54,743 nt of DNA, from contig CACWLF010000007.1 of the NCBI GenBank assembly GCA_902761645.1, positions 1 to 54,743 of the forward strand, in the 5' to 3' direction. The stretch comes from an uncultured Aeromonadales bacterium. GTDB lineage: Bacteria; Pseudomonadota; Gammaproteobacteria; Enterobacterales; Succinivibrionaceae. Position 1 is the stretch's first letter, and each line of letters begins with the position of its first letter. The translations under genes and the position numbers were made by a program. Under the pieces are notes generated by a model, which was not told where the DNA came from, ran no database searches, and was given only the letters and a program-made list of their open reading frames with translations. Shown here piece after piece: positions 38,050 to 47,622 of the stretch.

Positions 38050-38793
38050 TCAGAGATAATACAGATCCCAGTTGGATGTCTTGCTTTTATTCAGGCTTGA
38101 GAGTTTCTTTGCATGAGCCTGAAGTTCCTCCTCGCTTGCCTTAAGCACCATAAGAGAACCTTCAGAGACAAGTCTGCCGTCCTCGGATGCATCGCCGTGA
38201 GCCGAATTCATGTCGGCGCGGAACATGCTGTCCATGGTATTCTGACCTCCTGTCATAGCCAGATAAACATCGGCAAGAATTTTGGAGTCCAGCAGAGCGC
38301 CGTGGAAACTTCGGTCGTATTTTCCCTGCACCTCGAACATTTTGCTCAGGGCGTCAAGACTGTATTTCGCATGACCTGGAAGCAGTTCCTTGGCCTCGGC
38401 ATAAGAGTCCACCACTGTGCACAGTTCCTCGATCCTTTCCTTGTAGCCGTTTAACTCAAGCTCCTGATCAAGGAATCCAACGTCGAATTTTGCATTGTGA
38501 ATAATCAGCACAGCACCGCGAATATATTCAATGAACTGATCTGCAATATCCCTGAAATCAGGTTTATCTGCCAGAAATTCATCGGTAATGCCGTGAACCT
38601 GCACAGCCTCCTCATCAACCTTGCGGTGCGGATTAAGATAGCACTGATAATTATTATCTGTAAGCTTGCGGTTAACCACCTCGACGGCACCTATTTCAAT
38701 AACCCTGTGTCCGATATGGGCGGCACCGCCCTCGTCACTTTTACCGGTTGTTTCAGTATCAAGAAATATGCATCTGCAATTATCAATTTCCAT
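38050..38793 (-). CDS. dnaQ: DNA polymerase III epsilon subunit (3'-5' proofreading exonuclease)
   Basis: Proofreading subunit of the replicative polymerase. From the ATG at 38793 it is 247 residues; a TTG 18 bp upstream is a weaker alternative. Exo I DTETTG, Exo II HNAKFDVGF and Exo III HGALLDSKILADVYLAMTGGQ supply the catalytic D, E and D and the general-base H. The following QNTMDSMF is the likely clamp-binding segment, and the C-terminal region ending NWDLYYL binds the alpha subunit. rnhA, its divergent neighbour in many gammaproteobacteria, is not here. yhbY is divergent instead. Confidence 0.95.
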   Translation of the reverse strand: MEIDNCRCIFLDTETTGKSDEGGAAHIGHRVIEIGAVEVVNRKLTDNNYQCYLNPHRKVDEEAVQVHGITDEFLADKPDFRDIADQFIEYIRGAVLIIHNAKFDVGFLDQELELNGYKERIEELCTVVDSYAEAKELLPGHAKYSLDALSKMFEVQGKYDRSFHGALLDSKILADVYLAMTGGQNTMDSMFRADMNSAHGDASEDGRLVSEGSLMVLKASEEELQAHAKKLSSLNKSKTSNWDLYYL

Positions 38794-38886
38794 CTTATTT
38801 ACCAGGTCCAATAAAATTTAATTATAAATATCCGACTCACTATGTTATCATATCGACATTCTAAATTTAACAGTATCAAAAAGATT

Positions 38887-39183
38887 ATGCTAACAAGAGA
38901 TCAAATATTATATTTAAAAAGCAACGCACACGAACTGAAGCCGGTTGTAATCATCGGACAGAAAGGCATTACGGACAGCGTTATAGATGAAATCAAATCA
39001 AGTCTGGATCACCATGAACTGCTGAAAGTTAAGGTAAACGGAGCCAACAAGGACAACCGCGATGAAGCGGCCGCGGAATTATGCAGACTGACAGGAGCTG
39101 AATTCGTTCAGATGCTGGGTAACGTGCTTACTCTGTTCAAACAGAAAAAAAAGGATTCAAAGTTCGTTCTGCCTAAACACTGA
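38887..39183 (+). CDS. yhbY: Ribosome assembly RNA-binding protein YhbY
   Basis: CRM-domain protein that binds the pre-50S subunit. From the ATG at 38887 the product is 98 residues (E. coli 97), starting MLTRDQILYLKSNAHELKPVVIIGQKG. The GQKGIT loop is the CRM-domain RNA-binding motif. An upstream in-frame start would add 15 residues not found in the family. It faces greA across a shared terminator, the same neighbours as in E. coli. Confidence 0.93.
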   Translation: MLTRDQILYLKSNAHELKPVVIIGQKGITDSVIDEIKSSLDHHELLKVKVNGANKDNRDEAAAELCRLTGAEFVQMLGNVLTLFKQKKKDSKFVLPKH

Positions 39184-39251
39184 TCCTTTCCTGATATTCA
39201 GCCTCTGCCTGACAATCTGCAGGCATCGGATACCGGTTCATGCCGAATAAA

Positions 39252-39298
39252 AAAACACAGTTCCAACACTATATTTTCAGCATCGGAACTGTGTTTTT
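39252..39298. terminator. Bidirectional terminator between yhbY and greA
   Basis: A perfect 13-bp stem (39252-39264 with 39285-39297, AAAACACAGTTCC/GGAACTGTGTTTT) has T runs on both strands. It serves yhbY on plus and backs up the greA terminator on minus. Confidence 0.93.
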
Positions 39299-39345
39299 TC
39301 GTAATCTGAAAAAGCCGTTTCACGTATTTCAGACTGAACCTCTCC

Positions 39346-39385
39346 TTAAAATAAAAAAATGAGCAAATATCCATTCACTCATTTT
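39346..39385 (-). terminator. Terminator of the grpE-dnaK-dnaJ-greA operon
   Basis: An 8-bp stem AAAATGAG/CTCATTTT (39356-39363 with 39378-39385) is followed on the minus strand by a T-rich tract (39346-39358 on plus). It lies 20 bp past the greA stop. Confidence 0.8.
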
Positions 39386-39404
39386 AAATATAAGGAGACA
39401 TACA

Positions 39405-39881
39405 TTAGATATATTGAACGTCAACAATTTCCATCTTGATAAGTCCGGCAGGAACTTTAATGGAAACAGTATCATCAATTTCCTTTCCAATCAGACCTTT
39501 GGCAATCGGAGTATAAACAGAAATCAGATTCTTGGACAAATCAGCCTCATCCTCGCCCACGATTTTGTAAACAATTTCCTTGTCTTCATCCGGACGATAA
39601 ACTGTAACGGTTGCACCGAACACGACCTTTCCTTCGTTCTTCAGTTTGGTTACGTCAATAATCTGGGCATTTGAGAGCTTGCCTTCAATATCGCGAATAC
39701 GGGCTTCAATCAGACCCTGATGCTCTCTTGCAGCATGATATTCCGAATTTTCCTTTAAATCACCATGTTCTCTTGCTTCGGCTATATCCTGAACAACCTT
39801 TGGTCTTTCAACAGTCTTGAGCTGTTCAAGTTCTTCACGCAGCATTTCAGCTCCGTGAACAGTCATTGGAACTTTATCCAT
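39405..39881 (-). CDS. greA: Transcript cleavage factor GreA
   Basis: Rescues backtracked RNA polymerase by stimulating cleavage of the RNA 3' end. The protein is 158 residues (E. coli 158). The N-terminal coiled coil has the acidic tip in [16 protein letters not shown], and the C-terminal FKBP-like domain ends [10 protein letters not shown]. It begins only 5 bp after the dnaJ stop, so it appears to be the last gene of the heat-shock operon, an unusual placement, while keeping yhbY as its other neighbour. Confidence 0.96.
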   Translation of the reverse strand: MDKVPMTVHGAEMLREELEQLKTVERPKVVQDIAEAREHGDLKENSEYHAAREHQGLIEARIRDIEGKLSNAQIIDVTKLKNEGKVVFGATVTVYRPDEDKEIVYKIVGEDEADLSKNLISVYTPIAKGLIGKEIDDTVSIKVPAGLIKMEIVDVQYI

Positions 39882-39886
39882 AAATA

Positions 39887-41086
39887 TTATTCCTTCTTGC
39901 CTTTACCTTTTAAATCATCAAAGAATTTATGCACAGAATCAAAGAATCCCTTCTGTTTAGGACTGTGATCTACGCTTTTCGCTTCCTTTTTATTCCCGTC
40001 GGCTGAATCAGATGCTTTAACGGTCTTGCCGCCGTTAAGTGATTCTTCGAGTTTCTTCAGCAGATCCTTCTGTTCACTGTTAAGTTTTACTGGAGTCTCC
40101 ACAACCACCTGAACAATAATATCACCAACAGCACCGCTTGTTAACGATTTAACACCCTTGCCTCTCAATCTGAACATCTTTCCTGTCTGTGTTTCAGCAG
40201 GAATCTTCAGACTTACAGTACCGTTGATGGTAGGAACATCGACAGTTCCTCCCAGTGCCGCAGTTGTAAAGCTGATTGGTACCTCGCAGTACAAATCGGA
40301 ATCACGGCGAACAAAAATATCGTGTTTCTTAACAGTGATTAACACATACAAATCACCAGGAACACCGCCGTACATAGGAGCCTGACCCTTACCTGTCAGT
40401 CTCATGCGCTGACCGTCTTCAATACCCTGTGGAATGGTTACAGTAATAGTCTGCTTGATACGGGTACGACCCTCTCCATGACAGTGAGGACACGGCTTTT
40501 CAACAATCTTGCCGCGGCCGCCGCACTGAGGACACTCCTGAATGGTAGAGAAGAAACCGCGTGTCATCTGGATCTGACCGGTACCATGACATTTCGGACA
40601 GGTCTTGAAACTTCCGGATTCAGCGGCACCGCTTCCGTTACATTTTTCGCACTGAACATAGTTGTCGTAGGAAATATCCTTCTTACAGCCGAGGATAGCC
40701 TCCTCAAGTGTAATCTCCAGGTGATACTGCATATCTGCACCGCGCATCTGACGTGACTGACGGTGTGATCTTCCGCCGCCGAAAGCATCGCCGAATACAC
40801 TTGAGAAAATATCACTGAAATCTCCGAAACCTCCAAAGCCGCCGCCACCTGCGCCAAAGCCCTGAGCTTCATTAGGATCGATTCCCTGATCTACCATTTG
40901 ACGTTTTTGTGGATCTGTTAAAATCTCATAAGCTTCTTTAACTTCTTTAAATTTTTCTTCAGCAGTTTTCGGATCATCACGATTACGATCAGGATGGTAT
41001 TTCATTGCTAAATGACGATAAGCTTTCTTAAGTTGATCCTCAGTAGCATCTTTTTCTACACCCAAAATCTTATAATAATCTTTCAT
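39887..41086 (-). CDS. dnaJ: Hsp40 co-chaperone DnaJ
   Basis: Delivers unfolded proteins to DnaK and stimulates its ATPase. The protein is 399 residues (E. coli 376). J domain at 1-70 has HPD in MKYHPDRN; a G/F-rich linker follows (about 75-110). The zinc domain has four CxxCxGxG repeats: [24 protein letters not shown] and CPHCHGEG. Two substrate-binding beta domains follow. The last 50 residues are longer and more charged than usual, ending [13 protein letters not shown]. Confidence 0.96.
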   Translation of the reverse strand: MKDYYKILGVEKDATEDQLKKAYRHLAMKYHPDRNRDDPKTAEEKFKEVKEAYEILTDPQKRQMVDQGIDPNEAQGFGAGGGGFGGFGDFSDIFSSVFGDAFGGGRSHRQSRQMRGADMQYHLEITLEEAILGCKKDISYDNYVQCEKCNGSGAAESGSFKTCPKCHGTGQIQMTRGFFSTIQECPQCGGRGKIVEKPCPHCHGEGRTRIKQTITVTIPQGIEDGQRMRLTGKGQAPMYGGVPGDLYVLITVKKHDIFVRRDSDLYCEVPISFTTAALGGTVDVPTINGTVSLKIPAETQTGKMFRLRGKGVKSLTSGAVGDIIVQVVVETPVKLNSEQKDLLKKLEESLNGGKTVKASDSADGNKKEAKSVDHSPKQKGFFDSVHKFFDDLKGKGKKE

Positions 41087-41124
41087 AATTCTAATCCACT
41101 TATGTTTCTATGGTATGAAATTAA

Positions 41125-41151
41125 AGCGCACACTGTATTCCAATATGCGCT
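41125..41151 (-). other. Small hairpin between dnaK and dnaJ
   Basis: A 6-bp stem AGCGCA/TGCGCT (41125-41130 with 41146-41151) lies in the 111-bp gap, without a T run after it. It may affect mRNA processing or the relative yield of dnaK over dnaJ. Confidence 0.4.
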
Positions 41152-41197
41152 CTTACATTTTATTTATCTGTCTGAATGACAGCAGTCAATATCTGAA

Positions 41198-43120
41198 TTA
41201 CTTCTTTTCTTCGAATTCAGCATCAACCACATCATCATTGCCGTTTGATGAACTGCTCTGTTCAGCATTAGCAGAACCAGCACCGGCATTTGCACCTGCT
41301 GACTGGGCAGCCTGCATTGCCTGAGCAAGAGACTGGGACACCTGCAGCAGAGCATTGGTCTTGGCATCAATTTCAGCCTTGTCATTGCCCTTTGAAGCGG
41401 TTTCCAAATCAGCAATAGCCTGTTCAATCTTTTCCTTGTCGCCGGAACCGATTGCAGAACCGTGTTCAGACAGCATCTTGCGGGTTTCGTGAACCATGTG
41501 ATCAGCCTGATTCTTGGCCTTTACCAGTTCCTCAAACTTCTTATCCTCTTCAGAGTTTTCCTCTGCTTCACGAACCATTCTCTTAATATCCTCATCGCTC
41601 AAGCCTGAAGATGCCTTGATGGTGATGTTCTGTTCCTTGCCGGTATTCTTATCCTTTGCAGATACATGGATAATACCGTCGGCATCAATATCAAAGGTAA
41701 CTTCAATCTGCGGCACTCCGCGAGGAGCAGGAGCAATACCTTCCAGGTTGAACTGACCAAGAGACTTGTTCATGCTGGCCTGTTTTCTTTCACCCTGCAG
41801 CACGTGAATTGTTACAGCAGGCTGATTATCTTCGGCTGTTGAGTAAACCTGTGACTTCTTGGTAGGAATTGTTGTATTCTTTTCAATCAGGGTTGACATG
41901 ATACCGCCCTGTGTTTCAATACCTAATGACAACGGAGTTACATCAAGCAGCAGCACGTCGTTCTTGGTACCTGACAATACACCGCCCTGAATTGCAGCAC
42001 CGAGTGCAACAGCTTCATCAGGGTTAACATCCTTACGAGGAGTCTTTCCGAAATATTCAGCAACAACCTTCTGAACGAAAGGCATACGGGTCTGACCGCC
42101 AACCAGGATAACCTCATCGATTTCACTTAACTGCAGACCGGAATCAGCTATAGCCTGTTTAACAGGTCCGATTGAGCTCAATACCAGATCTTCAACCAGA
42201 GATTCAAGTTTTGCACGTGTAATCTTCATGTTAAGATGTTTAGGACCTGTTGCGTCAGCAGTAATGTAAGGCAGATTGATTTCTGTCTGTTCTGCTGAAG
42301 ACAGTTCAATCTTGGCCTTTTCTGCAGCTTCCTTCAAACGCTGCAAAGCAAGCTGATCGTTACGCAGATCAATGTTGTTTGTGCTCTTGAATTCATCTGC
42401 CAGATAATTGATTACGCGGCTGTCGATATCCTCACCGCCCAGGTGGGTATCTCCGTTGGTTGCCAGCACTTCGAAAGTCTTTTCACCGTCAACTTCATCA
42501 ATTTCGATGATTGAAATATCGAATGTACCGCCGCCGAGGTCGTAAACCGCAACCTTCTTGTTGCCCTTAACATTGTTGACACCGTATGCGAATGCTGCAG
42601 CTGTAGGTTCGTTGATGATACGCTTTACATCAAGACCTGCGATTCTTCCGGCATCCTTGGTGGCCTGACGCTGAGCATCATTGAAGTATGCAGGAACGGT
42701 AATAACAGCTTCGGTAATCTTTTCACCGAGAATATCCTCTGCAGTCTTCTTCATTTTCTTCAGAACTTCAGCTGATACCTGAGGAGGCGCCATTTTCTTG
42801 CCCTTTGCCTCTACCCATGCATCGCCGTTGTCGGCGCTTACAATGCCGAACGGCATAACTTTCTTATCACGCTGAACTTCAGCATCATCATAACGACGAC
42901 CGATTAATCTCTTGATAGCATATAATGTGTTCTTAGGATTTGTAACAGCCTGTCTTTTTGCGGTATCACCAACCAGTGTTTCACCGTCTTCGGTATAAGC
43001 GATGATTGAAGGGGTTGTACGATGTCCTTCAGCATTTTCCAGTACTCTGGCCTGTGCACCATCCATAACAGCAACGCAAGAATTGGTTGTTCCTAAATCG
43101 ATACCAATAATCTTACCCAT
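41198..43120 (-). CDS. dnaK: Hsp70 chaperone DnaK
   Basis: ATP-dependent chaperone. The protein is 640 residues (E. coli 638). ATPase-domain landmarks are [13 protein letters not shown] at the start, [13 protein letters not shown] near 194 and [10 protein letters not shown] near 340. The linker [14 protein letters not shown] leads into the substrate-binding domain, and the alpha-helical lid ends in an A/G/Q-rich tail and [12 protein letters not shown]. It follows grpE after 103 bp and precedes dnaJ by 111 bp. Confidence 0.98.
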   Translation of the reverse strand: MGKIIGIDLGTTNSCVAVMDGAQARVLENAEGHRTTPSIIAYTEDGETLVGDTAKRQAVTNPKNTLYAIKRLIGRRYDDAEVQRDKKVMPFGIVSADNGDAWVEAKGKKMAPPQVSAEVLKKMKKTAEDILGEKITEAVITVPAYFNDAQRQATKDAGRIAGLDVKRIINEPTAAAFAYGVNNVKGNKKVAVYDLGGGTFDISIIEIDEVDGEKTFEVLATNGDTHLGGEDIDSRVINYLADEFKSTNNIDLRNDQLALQRLKEAAEKAKIELSSAEQTEINLPYITADATGPKHLNMKITRAKLESLVEDLVLSSIGPVKQAIADSGLQLSEIDEVILVGGQTRMPFVQKVVAEYFGKTPRKDVNPDEAVALGAAIQGGVLSGTKNDVLLLDVTPLSLGIETQGGIMSTLIEKNTTIPTKKSQVYSTAEDNQPAVTIHVLQGERKQASMNKSLGQFNLEGIAPAPRGVPQIEVTFDIDADGIIHVSAKDKNTGKEQNITIKASSGLSDEDIKRMVREAEENSEEDKKFEELVKAKNQADHMVHETRKMLSEHGSAIGSGDKEKIEQAIADLETASKGNDKAEIDAKTNALLQVSQSLAQAMQAAQSAGANAGAGSANAEQSSSSNGNDDVVDAEFEEKK

Positions 43121-43223
43121 TTTTAATGTCTCCTATAAATTTTTAATTCTTTTACTTTTAATTTCCCTTTACTTCATATATAAGGGCTTATTTCAGTATT
43201 TCAAATTTTTTCTTTAAATTTTT

Positions 43224-43862
43224 TTAAACTTTTTCATCAAGGGGTGCCGGTTTGGCAACTACAACCATGGCAGGTCTGATATTGCGGCCGTTCAGGTTGT
43301 ATCCCTTCTGGAACACCTGCAGTACGGTATTCGGCTTCTTGCCCTCAGGCGCATCAATCATCTGGATTGCATGCTGTGTATTCGGATCGAAAGGCTGATC
43401 GATCGGGTCAAGCTGTTCCATGCCGTATTTTGTAACTGTAGCCATCATGCTCTTTAAAGTAAGGTTCACACCCTCTCTTACATTCTGGAAAGCCTCATCG
43501 GAAGGATCGATTGAAGCCAGAGCCTTTTCCAGTGCATCAATCACCGGTAGCAGATCTCCCGCGAATTTTGAAATCGCATATTTTTTCGCATCATCGATTT
43601 CCTTGTCCTTGCGCTTTCTCATATTTTCAACTTCAGCAGCGGCACGCAGATCCGCCTCTTTCAGCTTCTTGTTCAAATCATTGATAACAAGAGTCAGAGC
43701 CTCGGCGCTTGCAGGTGCATCCTCGGTCTGGGCATTGTCAGCCTCAGGAGCCTGAGTTTCCGCATTTTCAGCTGCTGTTTCAGCGTTTTCATTCTTTATG
43801 TCTTCTGTATTCTGATCTACATTTTCTGCATTGTTTGCAGTATTTTCATTCTGTTCTGCCAT
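43224..43862 (-). CDS. grpE: Nucleotide exchange factor GrpE
   Basis: Releases ADP from DnaK. The protein is 212 residues. The first 55 residues are an E/A/N/Q-rich acidic extension. A long coiled coil (about 55-140) and the C-terminal beta domain follow, with MEQLDPIDQPFDPNTQHAIQMI and LQVFQKGYNLNGRNIRPAMVVVAK as family signatures. An AAGGAA site precedes the ATG. It is first in the operon behind a sigma-32-like promoter. Confidence 0.96.
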   Translation of the reverse strand: MAEQNENTANNAENVDQNTEDIKNENAETAAENAETQAPEADNAQTEDAPASAEALTLVINDLNKKLKEADLRAAAEVENMRKRKDKEIDDAKKYAISKFAGDLLPVIDALEKALASIDPSDEAFQNVREGVNLTLKSMMATVTKYGMEQLDPIDQPFDPNTQHAIQMIDAPEGKKPNTVLQVFQKGYNLNGRNIRPAMVVVAKPAPLDEKV

Positions 43863-43891
43863 TTTTCATTCCTTGTAAAATATGATTACTT

Positions 43892-43922
43892 TATATATAG
43901 AGTCCCATTTTCCGTTTTCAAG
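43892..43922 (-). promoter_or_regulatory. Sigma-32-like heat-shock promoter of grpE-dnaK-dnaJ-greA
   Basis: On the minus strand CTTGAAA (43916-43922 on plus as its complement), the exact sigma-32 -35 core, is followed after 15 bp by CTATATATA (43892-43900), close to the CCCATNTA -10 element. It lies about 40 bp before the grpE start. Confidence 0.7.
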
Positions 43923-44086
43923 TCGGAATATTCATTTTTTTTATTAAGTAGGCGGGAATACGGCCGGGATCCGTTAGAGCCATGATATTCAGCGCAGCGC
44001 ACAATGCAGTTATCAATGAGGATTTTCTGCAGAGCTTTCTCAGCGCGGATAACATCACAGATACGCAATTTCAGATTTTGCTTTAA
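43923..44086. other. Intergenic DNA between divergent grpE and nadK
   Basis: The whole gap (43863-44225) is 363 bp and holds the grpE and nadK promoters listed separately. A 60-codon minus-strand frame here (43886-44068) overlaps the heat-shock promoter and resembles nothing. No other structure seen. Confidence 0.35.
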
Positions 44087-44115
44087 TTGCTAGCACTGAT
44101 AAATTGTACTAAAAT
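44087..44115 (+). promoter_or_regulatory. Promoter of nadK-recN
   Basis: TTGCTA at 44087-44092 and TAAAAT at 44110-44115 with a 17-bp spacer, about 110 bp before the nadK start. I saw no clear LexA box upstream of recN. Confidence 0.55.
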
Positions 44116-44225
44116 AAAGCGGATTTTTTCGTTTCCTGTGCGGTCGGCCATGCCTTGAACCAGGAATAATACAACAGGAACAGCATTAGAGAAATTAATT
44201 AACCGTAACAATCAGAAACAGATAA

Positions 44226-45101
44226 ATGAAATTCAGCAAAGTCGCAATTCTCGGCTTACCGCGAAAAGGTAACAGCGTTAAACAGACCATTGTCCAGCTG
44301 ATCGCGTTCTTCAAGCACAACAACATGGACGTGTATGCCGAACCGAAAATGATCAGCGTGTATCATCTTCGCGATGTGGAACCTCTTAATACAGACAGCA
44401 ACAGCCAGCGGATAGATCTTGCCATTGTTGTGGGCGGTGACGGCAGCATGCTGGGCGCCTGCCGGAATCTTGCCAAATTCAATATTCCGGTAATCGGAAT
44501 AAACCGCGGTCATCTTGGATTCCTGACCGACCTCAAGCCGAACAGAATAGAGGATGCTCTGTCACAGGTAATCAATGACGGAAAATTCACCGTTGAACGG
44601 CGCAACCTCATGGATGTATTCATAACCGAGGACGACATAGTCCTTGAAAAGCATCAGGCACTGAACGAGGCTGTAATCCATCCTAAAAAGGTTGCCCATA
44701 TGTTTGAATTTGAAATCTACATCGACGATCAGTTCATGAACAGCATGAAGGCCGACGGAATGATCATCTCGTCCCCTACCGGTTCTACAGCCTATGCTCT
44801 TTCTGCCGGCGGTCCGATAATGTGTCCCGATATCAGGGCCTACTGCCTGATACCGATGTTCCCGCATACGCTGAACAACCGGCCTATTGTTATTTATGAC
44901 AAGCACACCATTACCGTTGATTTTCTTGGCGATGAAAGCAGCGAGATTGCAATTGACGGTCAGATTACAGTAAATGTTGCTCCGCACCAGAAGGTGGTTA
45001 TCAAAAAGAGTCAGACCATCCTGTCTCTGATCCACCCGACCGACTACTCATACTATAATGTACTGAGAGAGAAACTGGGATGGGGAGCAAAATTGTTCTA
45101 G
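44226..45101 (+). CDS. nadK: NAD kinase
   Basis: Phosphorylates NAD to NADP, the only known route to NADP. The protein is 291 residues (E. coli 292). The diagnostic GGDGSMLGA loop (about 73-81), NRGHLGFLTDL, the SSPTGSTAYALSAGGPI motif, and DGQ near the C-terminus are present. The nadK-recN-bamE order beside divergent grpE is the E. coli order. The ribosome-binding site is weak. recN begins 9 bp after its stop. Confidence 0.96.
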   Translation: MKFSKVAILGLPRKGNSVKQTIVQLIAFFKHNNMDVYAEPKMISVYHLRDVEPLNTDSNSQRIDLAIVVGGDGSMLGACRNLAKFNIPVIGINRGHLGFLTDLKPNRIEDALSQVINDGKFTVERRNLMDVFITEDDIVLEKHQALNEAVIHPKKVAHMFEFEIYIDDQFMNSMKADGMIISSPTGSTAYALSAGGPIMCPDIRAYCLIPMFPHTLNNRPIVIYDKHTITVDFLGDESSEIAIDGQITVNVAPHQKVVIKKSQTILSLIHPTDYSYYNVLREKLGWGAKLF

Positions 45102-45110
45102 GCGGCAGAT

Positions 45111-46784
45111 ATGTTTAATCATCTAACCATAAAAAACTTTGCGATTGTAAAAGATCTGAGCATTGACTTCAAAAACGGAATGACAGCGATTACAGGTGAA
45201 ACCGGTGCCGGCAAATCCATTGCAATTGATGCGCTGGGTTTATGTCTCGGTGATCGTGCCGATGCAAATTCCGTAAGAACAGGTACCCAGAAGGCGGAAA
45301 TAACCGCTGAATTCGATATAAGCGATGCGCCTCTCGCCTCCCGCTATCTTGAAGAGCATGAAATTGAAAATGAAGATCAGACGGTAATCATTCGCAGAGT
45401 AATATCCCAGGACGGGAAATCCAAATCATACATCAACGGTACCTCCGCCACCCTTGCACAGCTGAAAACACTTGGAGAGCTTCTGATCAACATTCACGGT
45501 CAGAGCGCCCATCATCAGCTCTTCAAGGAGGATTTTCAGCTGGCAATTCTTGATAACTACGGAGATCTCAACAGCAGGTACGATGAGCTCGACAGACTTG
45601 CAAAAAAAATTCACAGCATAAAAAAGCAGATTGAGGAACTTAACGAGAACCAGGAGAAATTCGAAGCTAGAAAAAGCCTGCTCCATTTCCAGATGGATGA
45701 ACTGCGCAAGGCTGATCCGAAAGAAGGAGAATTCGAGGAGCTTGAACAGGAATATTCAAAGCTTGCCAACATCGACGAACTGATAAACTCCTGTCATGAA
45801 TCCATGGAAATAATCCGCGACAACGACAGATATTCAATCCTTTCCCTTCTTAACAATGTCATCGGCAGAATGGATTCTGTTGCCGGCATCGACAGCAATT
45901 TAAGCAATGCACTGAATATGCTGCACGAGGCGGAAATTTCACTTGAGGAAAGCTATGATGAAATTCACTCCTATGCAGATAATATTGATTCAGATCCTGA
46001 AAGACTGAAATACCTGGAAAAAAGGATTTCCCACTATGAAGAGCTGTCCCGCAAATATCATGTAAAACCCGAGGAACTGCATGTTTTTTTCCGAGACATC
46101 AGGGAAGAATACGAATCCATGACCGGTCTTGCAGGTTCCGCCGAGGAACTGCAGAATCAGCTGTTTGATGCTCGCAGGGCTTATGTGGCGGCCGCAGAGG
46201 AACTGTCAGAACAGCGCCGTAAATATGCTCTCGAGCTTGAGAAAAAAATTACCGACCACATGCATGAGCTTGCCATGCCTTACGGTCAGTTCTCAATCGG
46301 CGTCGATTTCGAAAAAACAAAAAATCCGTCAGCAAAAGGCAACGATGTTATCAGATTCATGGTGAGCATCAATCCTGGTCAGGCTCCGGGTCTTCTTGGG
46401 GATACCGTATCCGGGGGCGAACTTGCCCGCATATCCCTGGCCATTCAGGAAATCTATGCGGAAAAAGTCAGCACTCCGAGTCTTATTTTCGATGAGGTGG
46501 ATACCGGTATTTCCGGTCAGACCGCAAATGTGGTGGGAAAACTGCTGCATAAAATCGGAGAAACAACACAGGTTATCTGCGTTACCCACCTTCCTCAGGT
46601 TGCCTCCTCCGCCCACAACCATTTCTTTGTACAGAAGAATGTGATAGATCAGAGCACCGAAACCTCCATGACAGAACTTGATCATGAAGGACGTGTAAAG
46701 GAAATAGCACGGCTTCTGAGCGGAGACGAAATTACCAGGAACTCTCTGGCAAGCGCAGAGGAATTACTTAATCAGAACAAATAG
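45111..46784 (+). CDS. recN: DNA repair protein RecN
   Basis: SMC-like ATPase acting in double-strand-break repair. The protein is 557 residues (E. coli 553). Walker A GETGAGKSIAIDALGLCLG is near 30-48, two coiled-coil arms (about 155-365) flank a short hinge, and signature VSGGELARISLAIQ and Walker B SLIFDEVDTGISG lie in the C-terminal lobe. In E. coli recN is SOS-induced; here it sits 9 bp behind nadK, so it may be expressed mainly from the nadK promoter. Confidence 0.96.
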   Translation: MFNHLTIKNFAIVKDLSIDFKNGMTAITGETGAGKSIAIDALGLCLGDRADANSVRTGTQKAEITAEFDISDAPLASRYLEEHEIENEDQTVIIRRVISQDGKSKSYINGTSATLAQLKTLGELLINIHGQSAHHQLFKEDFQLAILDNYGDLNSRYDELDRLAKKIHSIKKQIEELNENQEKFEARKSLLHFQMDELRKADPKEGEFEELEQEYSKLANIDELINSCHESMEIIRDNDRYSILSLLNNVIGRMDSVAGIDSNLSNALNMLHEAEISLEESYDEIHSYADNIDSDPERLKYLEKRISHYEELSRKYHVKPEELHVFFRDIREEYESMTGLAGSAEELQNQLFDARRAYVAAAEELSEQRRKYALELEKKITDHMHELAMPYGQFSIGVDFEKTKNPSAKGNDVIRFMVSINPGQAPGLLGDTVSGGELARISLAIQEIYAEKVSTPSLIFDEVDTGISGQTANVVGKLLHKIGETTQVICVTHLPQVASSAHNHFFVQKNVIDQSTETSMTELDHEGRVKEIARLLSGDEITRNSLASAEELLNQNK

Positions 46785-46942
46785 AAAAAAATGAGTTATA
46801 ATAGTGGCCATCGGCTTTCTGAATTGTGATTTCCTCAGAATGCAGCCGGATATACAGGACTGAAACCAAAGCTGACCGACTGCAGATCTCAACGGCACAA
46901 ACTGAAGCTCAGGCTAGGAATTTTGAAAAAAACGGTGAAATA

Positions 46943-47320
46943 ATGATAAAAATATTTACAGGCGCACTGCTGCTGATCTGTTCTCTGGTTCTGTCAGGAT
47001 GTATCTACCGTGTAGACGTTCCCCAGGGAAACTACCTTGATCAGGAAAAGGTTGAACAGCTGAGAGCAGGCATGACCCGCGAACAGGTACAGTTTATTCT
47101 CGGAACACCGATTACAATCGAACCGTTCAACAAAAACCGCTGGAACTATATCTTTCTGATCCAGGAAGGCTGGGACGATCCGGTACAGAAAAATCTGTTT
47201 GTGATTTTTGAGGATAACGCCCTTTCAAGAATTGAAGGTGACTATACTCTGAAAAGCGGTACCGAAGAACCTGCACTGACTGAAAACGAAGATCAGACTG
47301 CGGCAGAAGCAGCCGAATAG
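46943..47320 (+). CDS. bamE: Outer-membrane assembly lipoprotein BamE
   Basis: Small lipoprotein subunit of the BAM complex. From the ATG at 46943 it is 125 residues. A signal peptide with lipobox VLSGC has the lipidated cysteine at C20. The BamE/SmpA domain is clear: GNYLDQEKVEQLRAGMTREQVQFILGTP with RWNYIF and the LFVIFEDNALSRIEGDY strand. A longer in-frame start at 46826 would bury the signal peptide and is rejected. A D/E/T-rich tail of about 20 residues follows. Confidence 0.95.
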   Translation: MIKIFTGALLLICSLVLSGCIYRVDVPQGNYLDQEKVEQLRAGMTREQVQFILGTPITIEPFNKNRWNYIFLIQEGWDDPVQKNLFVIFEDNALSRIEGDYTLKSGTEEPALTENEDQTAAEAAE

Positions 47321-47366
47321 TTCACGTTTTCCATTACCATATGGACTGCAGGTTTATGCAGAAAGG

Positions 47367-47405
47367 AAATATTCCAGATCGTTTGCTATTCGATCTGGAA
47401 TATTT
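47367..47405 (+). terminator. Terminator of bamE
   Basis: A perfect 15-bp stem (47367-47381 with 47391-47405, ...ATTCCAGATCG/CGATCTGGAAT...) is followed by T residues. It cleanly separates bamE from metY. Confidence 0.92.
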
Positions 47406-47547
47406 TCATGGAACAGAGTAAAAATATTAAGGAACGGACAAAAAAGACAATCAATCAGAGAAAATACTCTCTCTGAAATTTATTGCGGTTGCAGTGGTTT
47501 TTTCTTTTCCGGTTTTATGTTCCGCCTAATAAATGCTTAACTAGTTA

Positions 47548-47576
47548 TTGATTTTTGTCAGGTTAGAATTTATTAT
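47548..47576 (+). promoter_or_regulatory. Promoter of metY
   Basis: TTGATT at 47548-47553 and TATTAT at 47571-47576, spaced 17 bp, about 47 bp before the start codon. I found no MetJ operator and no SAM-riboswitch fold in the 302 bp between bamE and metY. Apart from this promoter and the bamE terminator the gap shows nothing. Confidence 0.6.
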
Positions 47577-47622
47577 TAAAGACTATAAACAAGTTATATC
47601 ATATAGGAATAGAAGGTATTCA

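Noticed and set aside
46826..46942. A longer N-terminus for BamE
   Set aside because: It would place about 39 residues in front of a perfect lipoprotein signal peptide.
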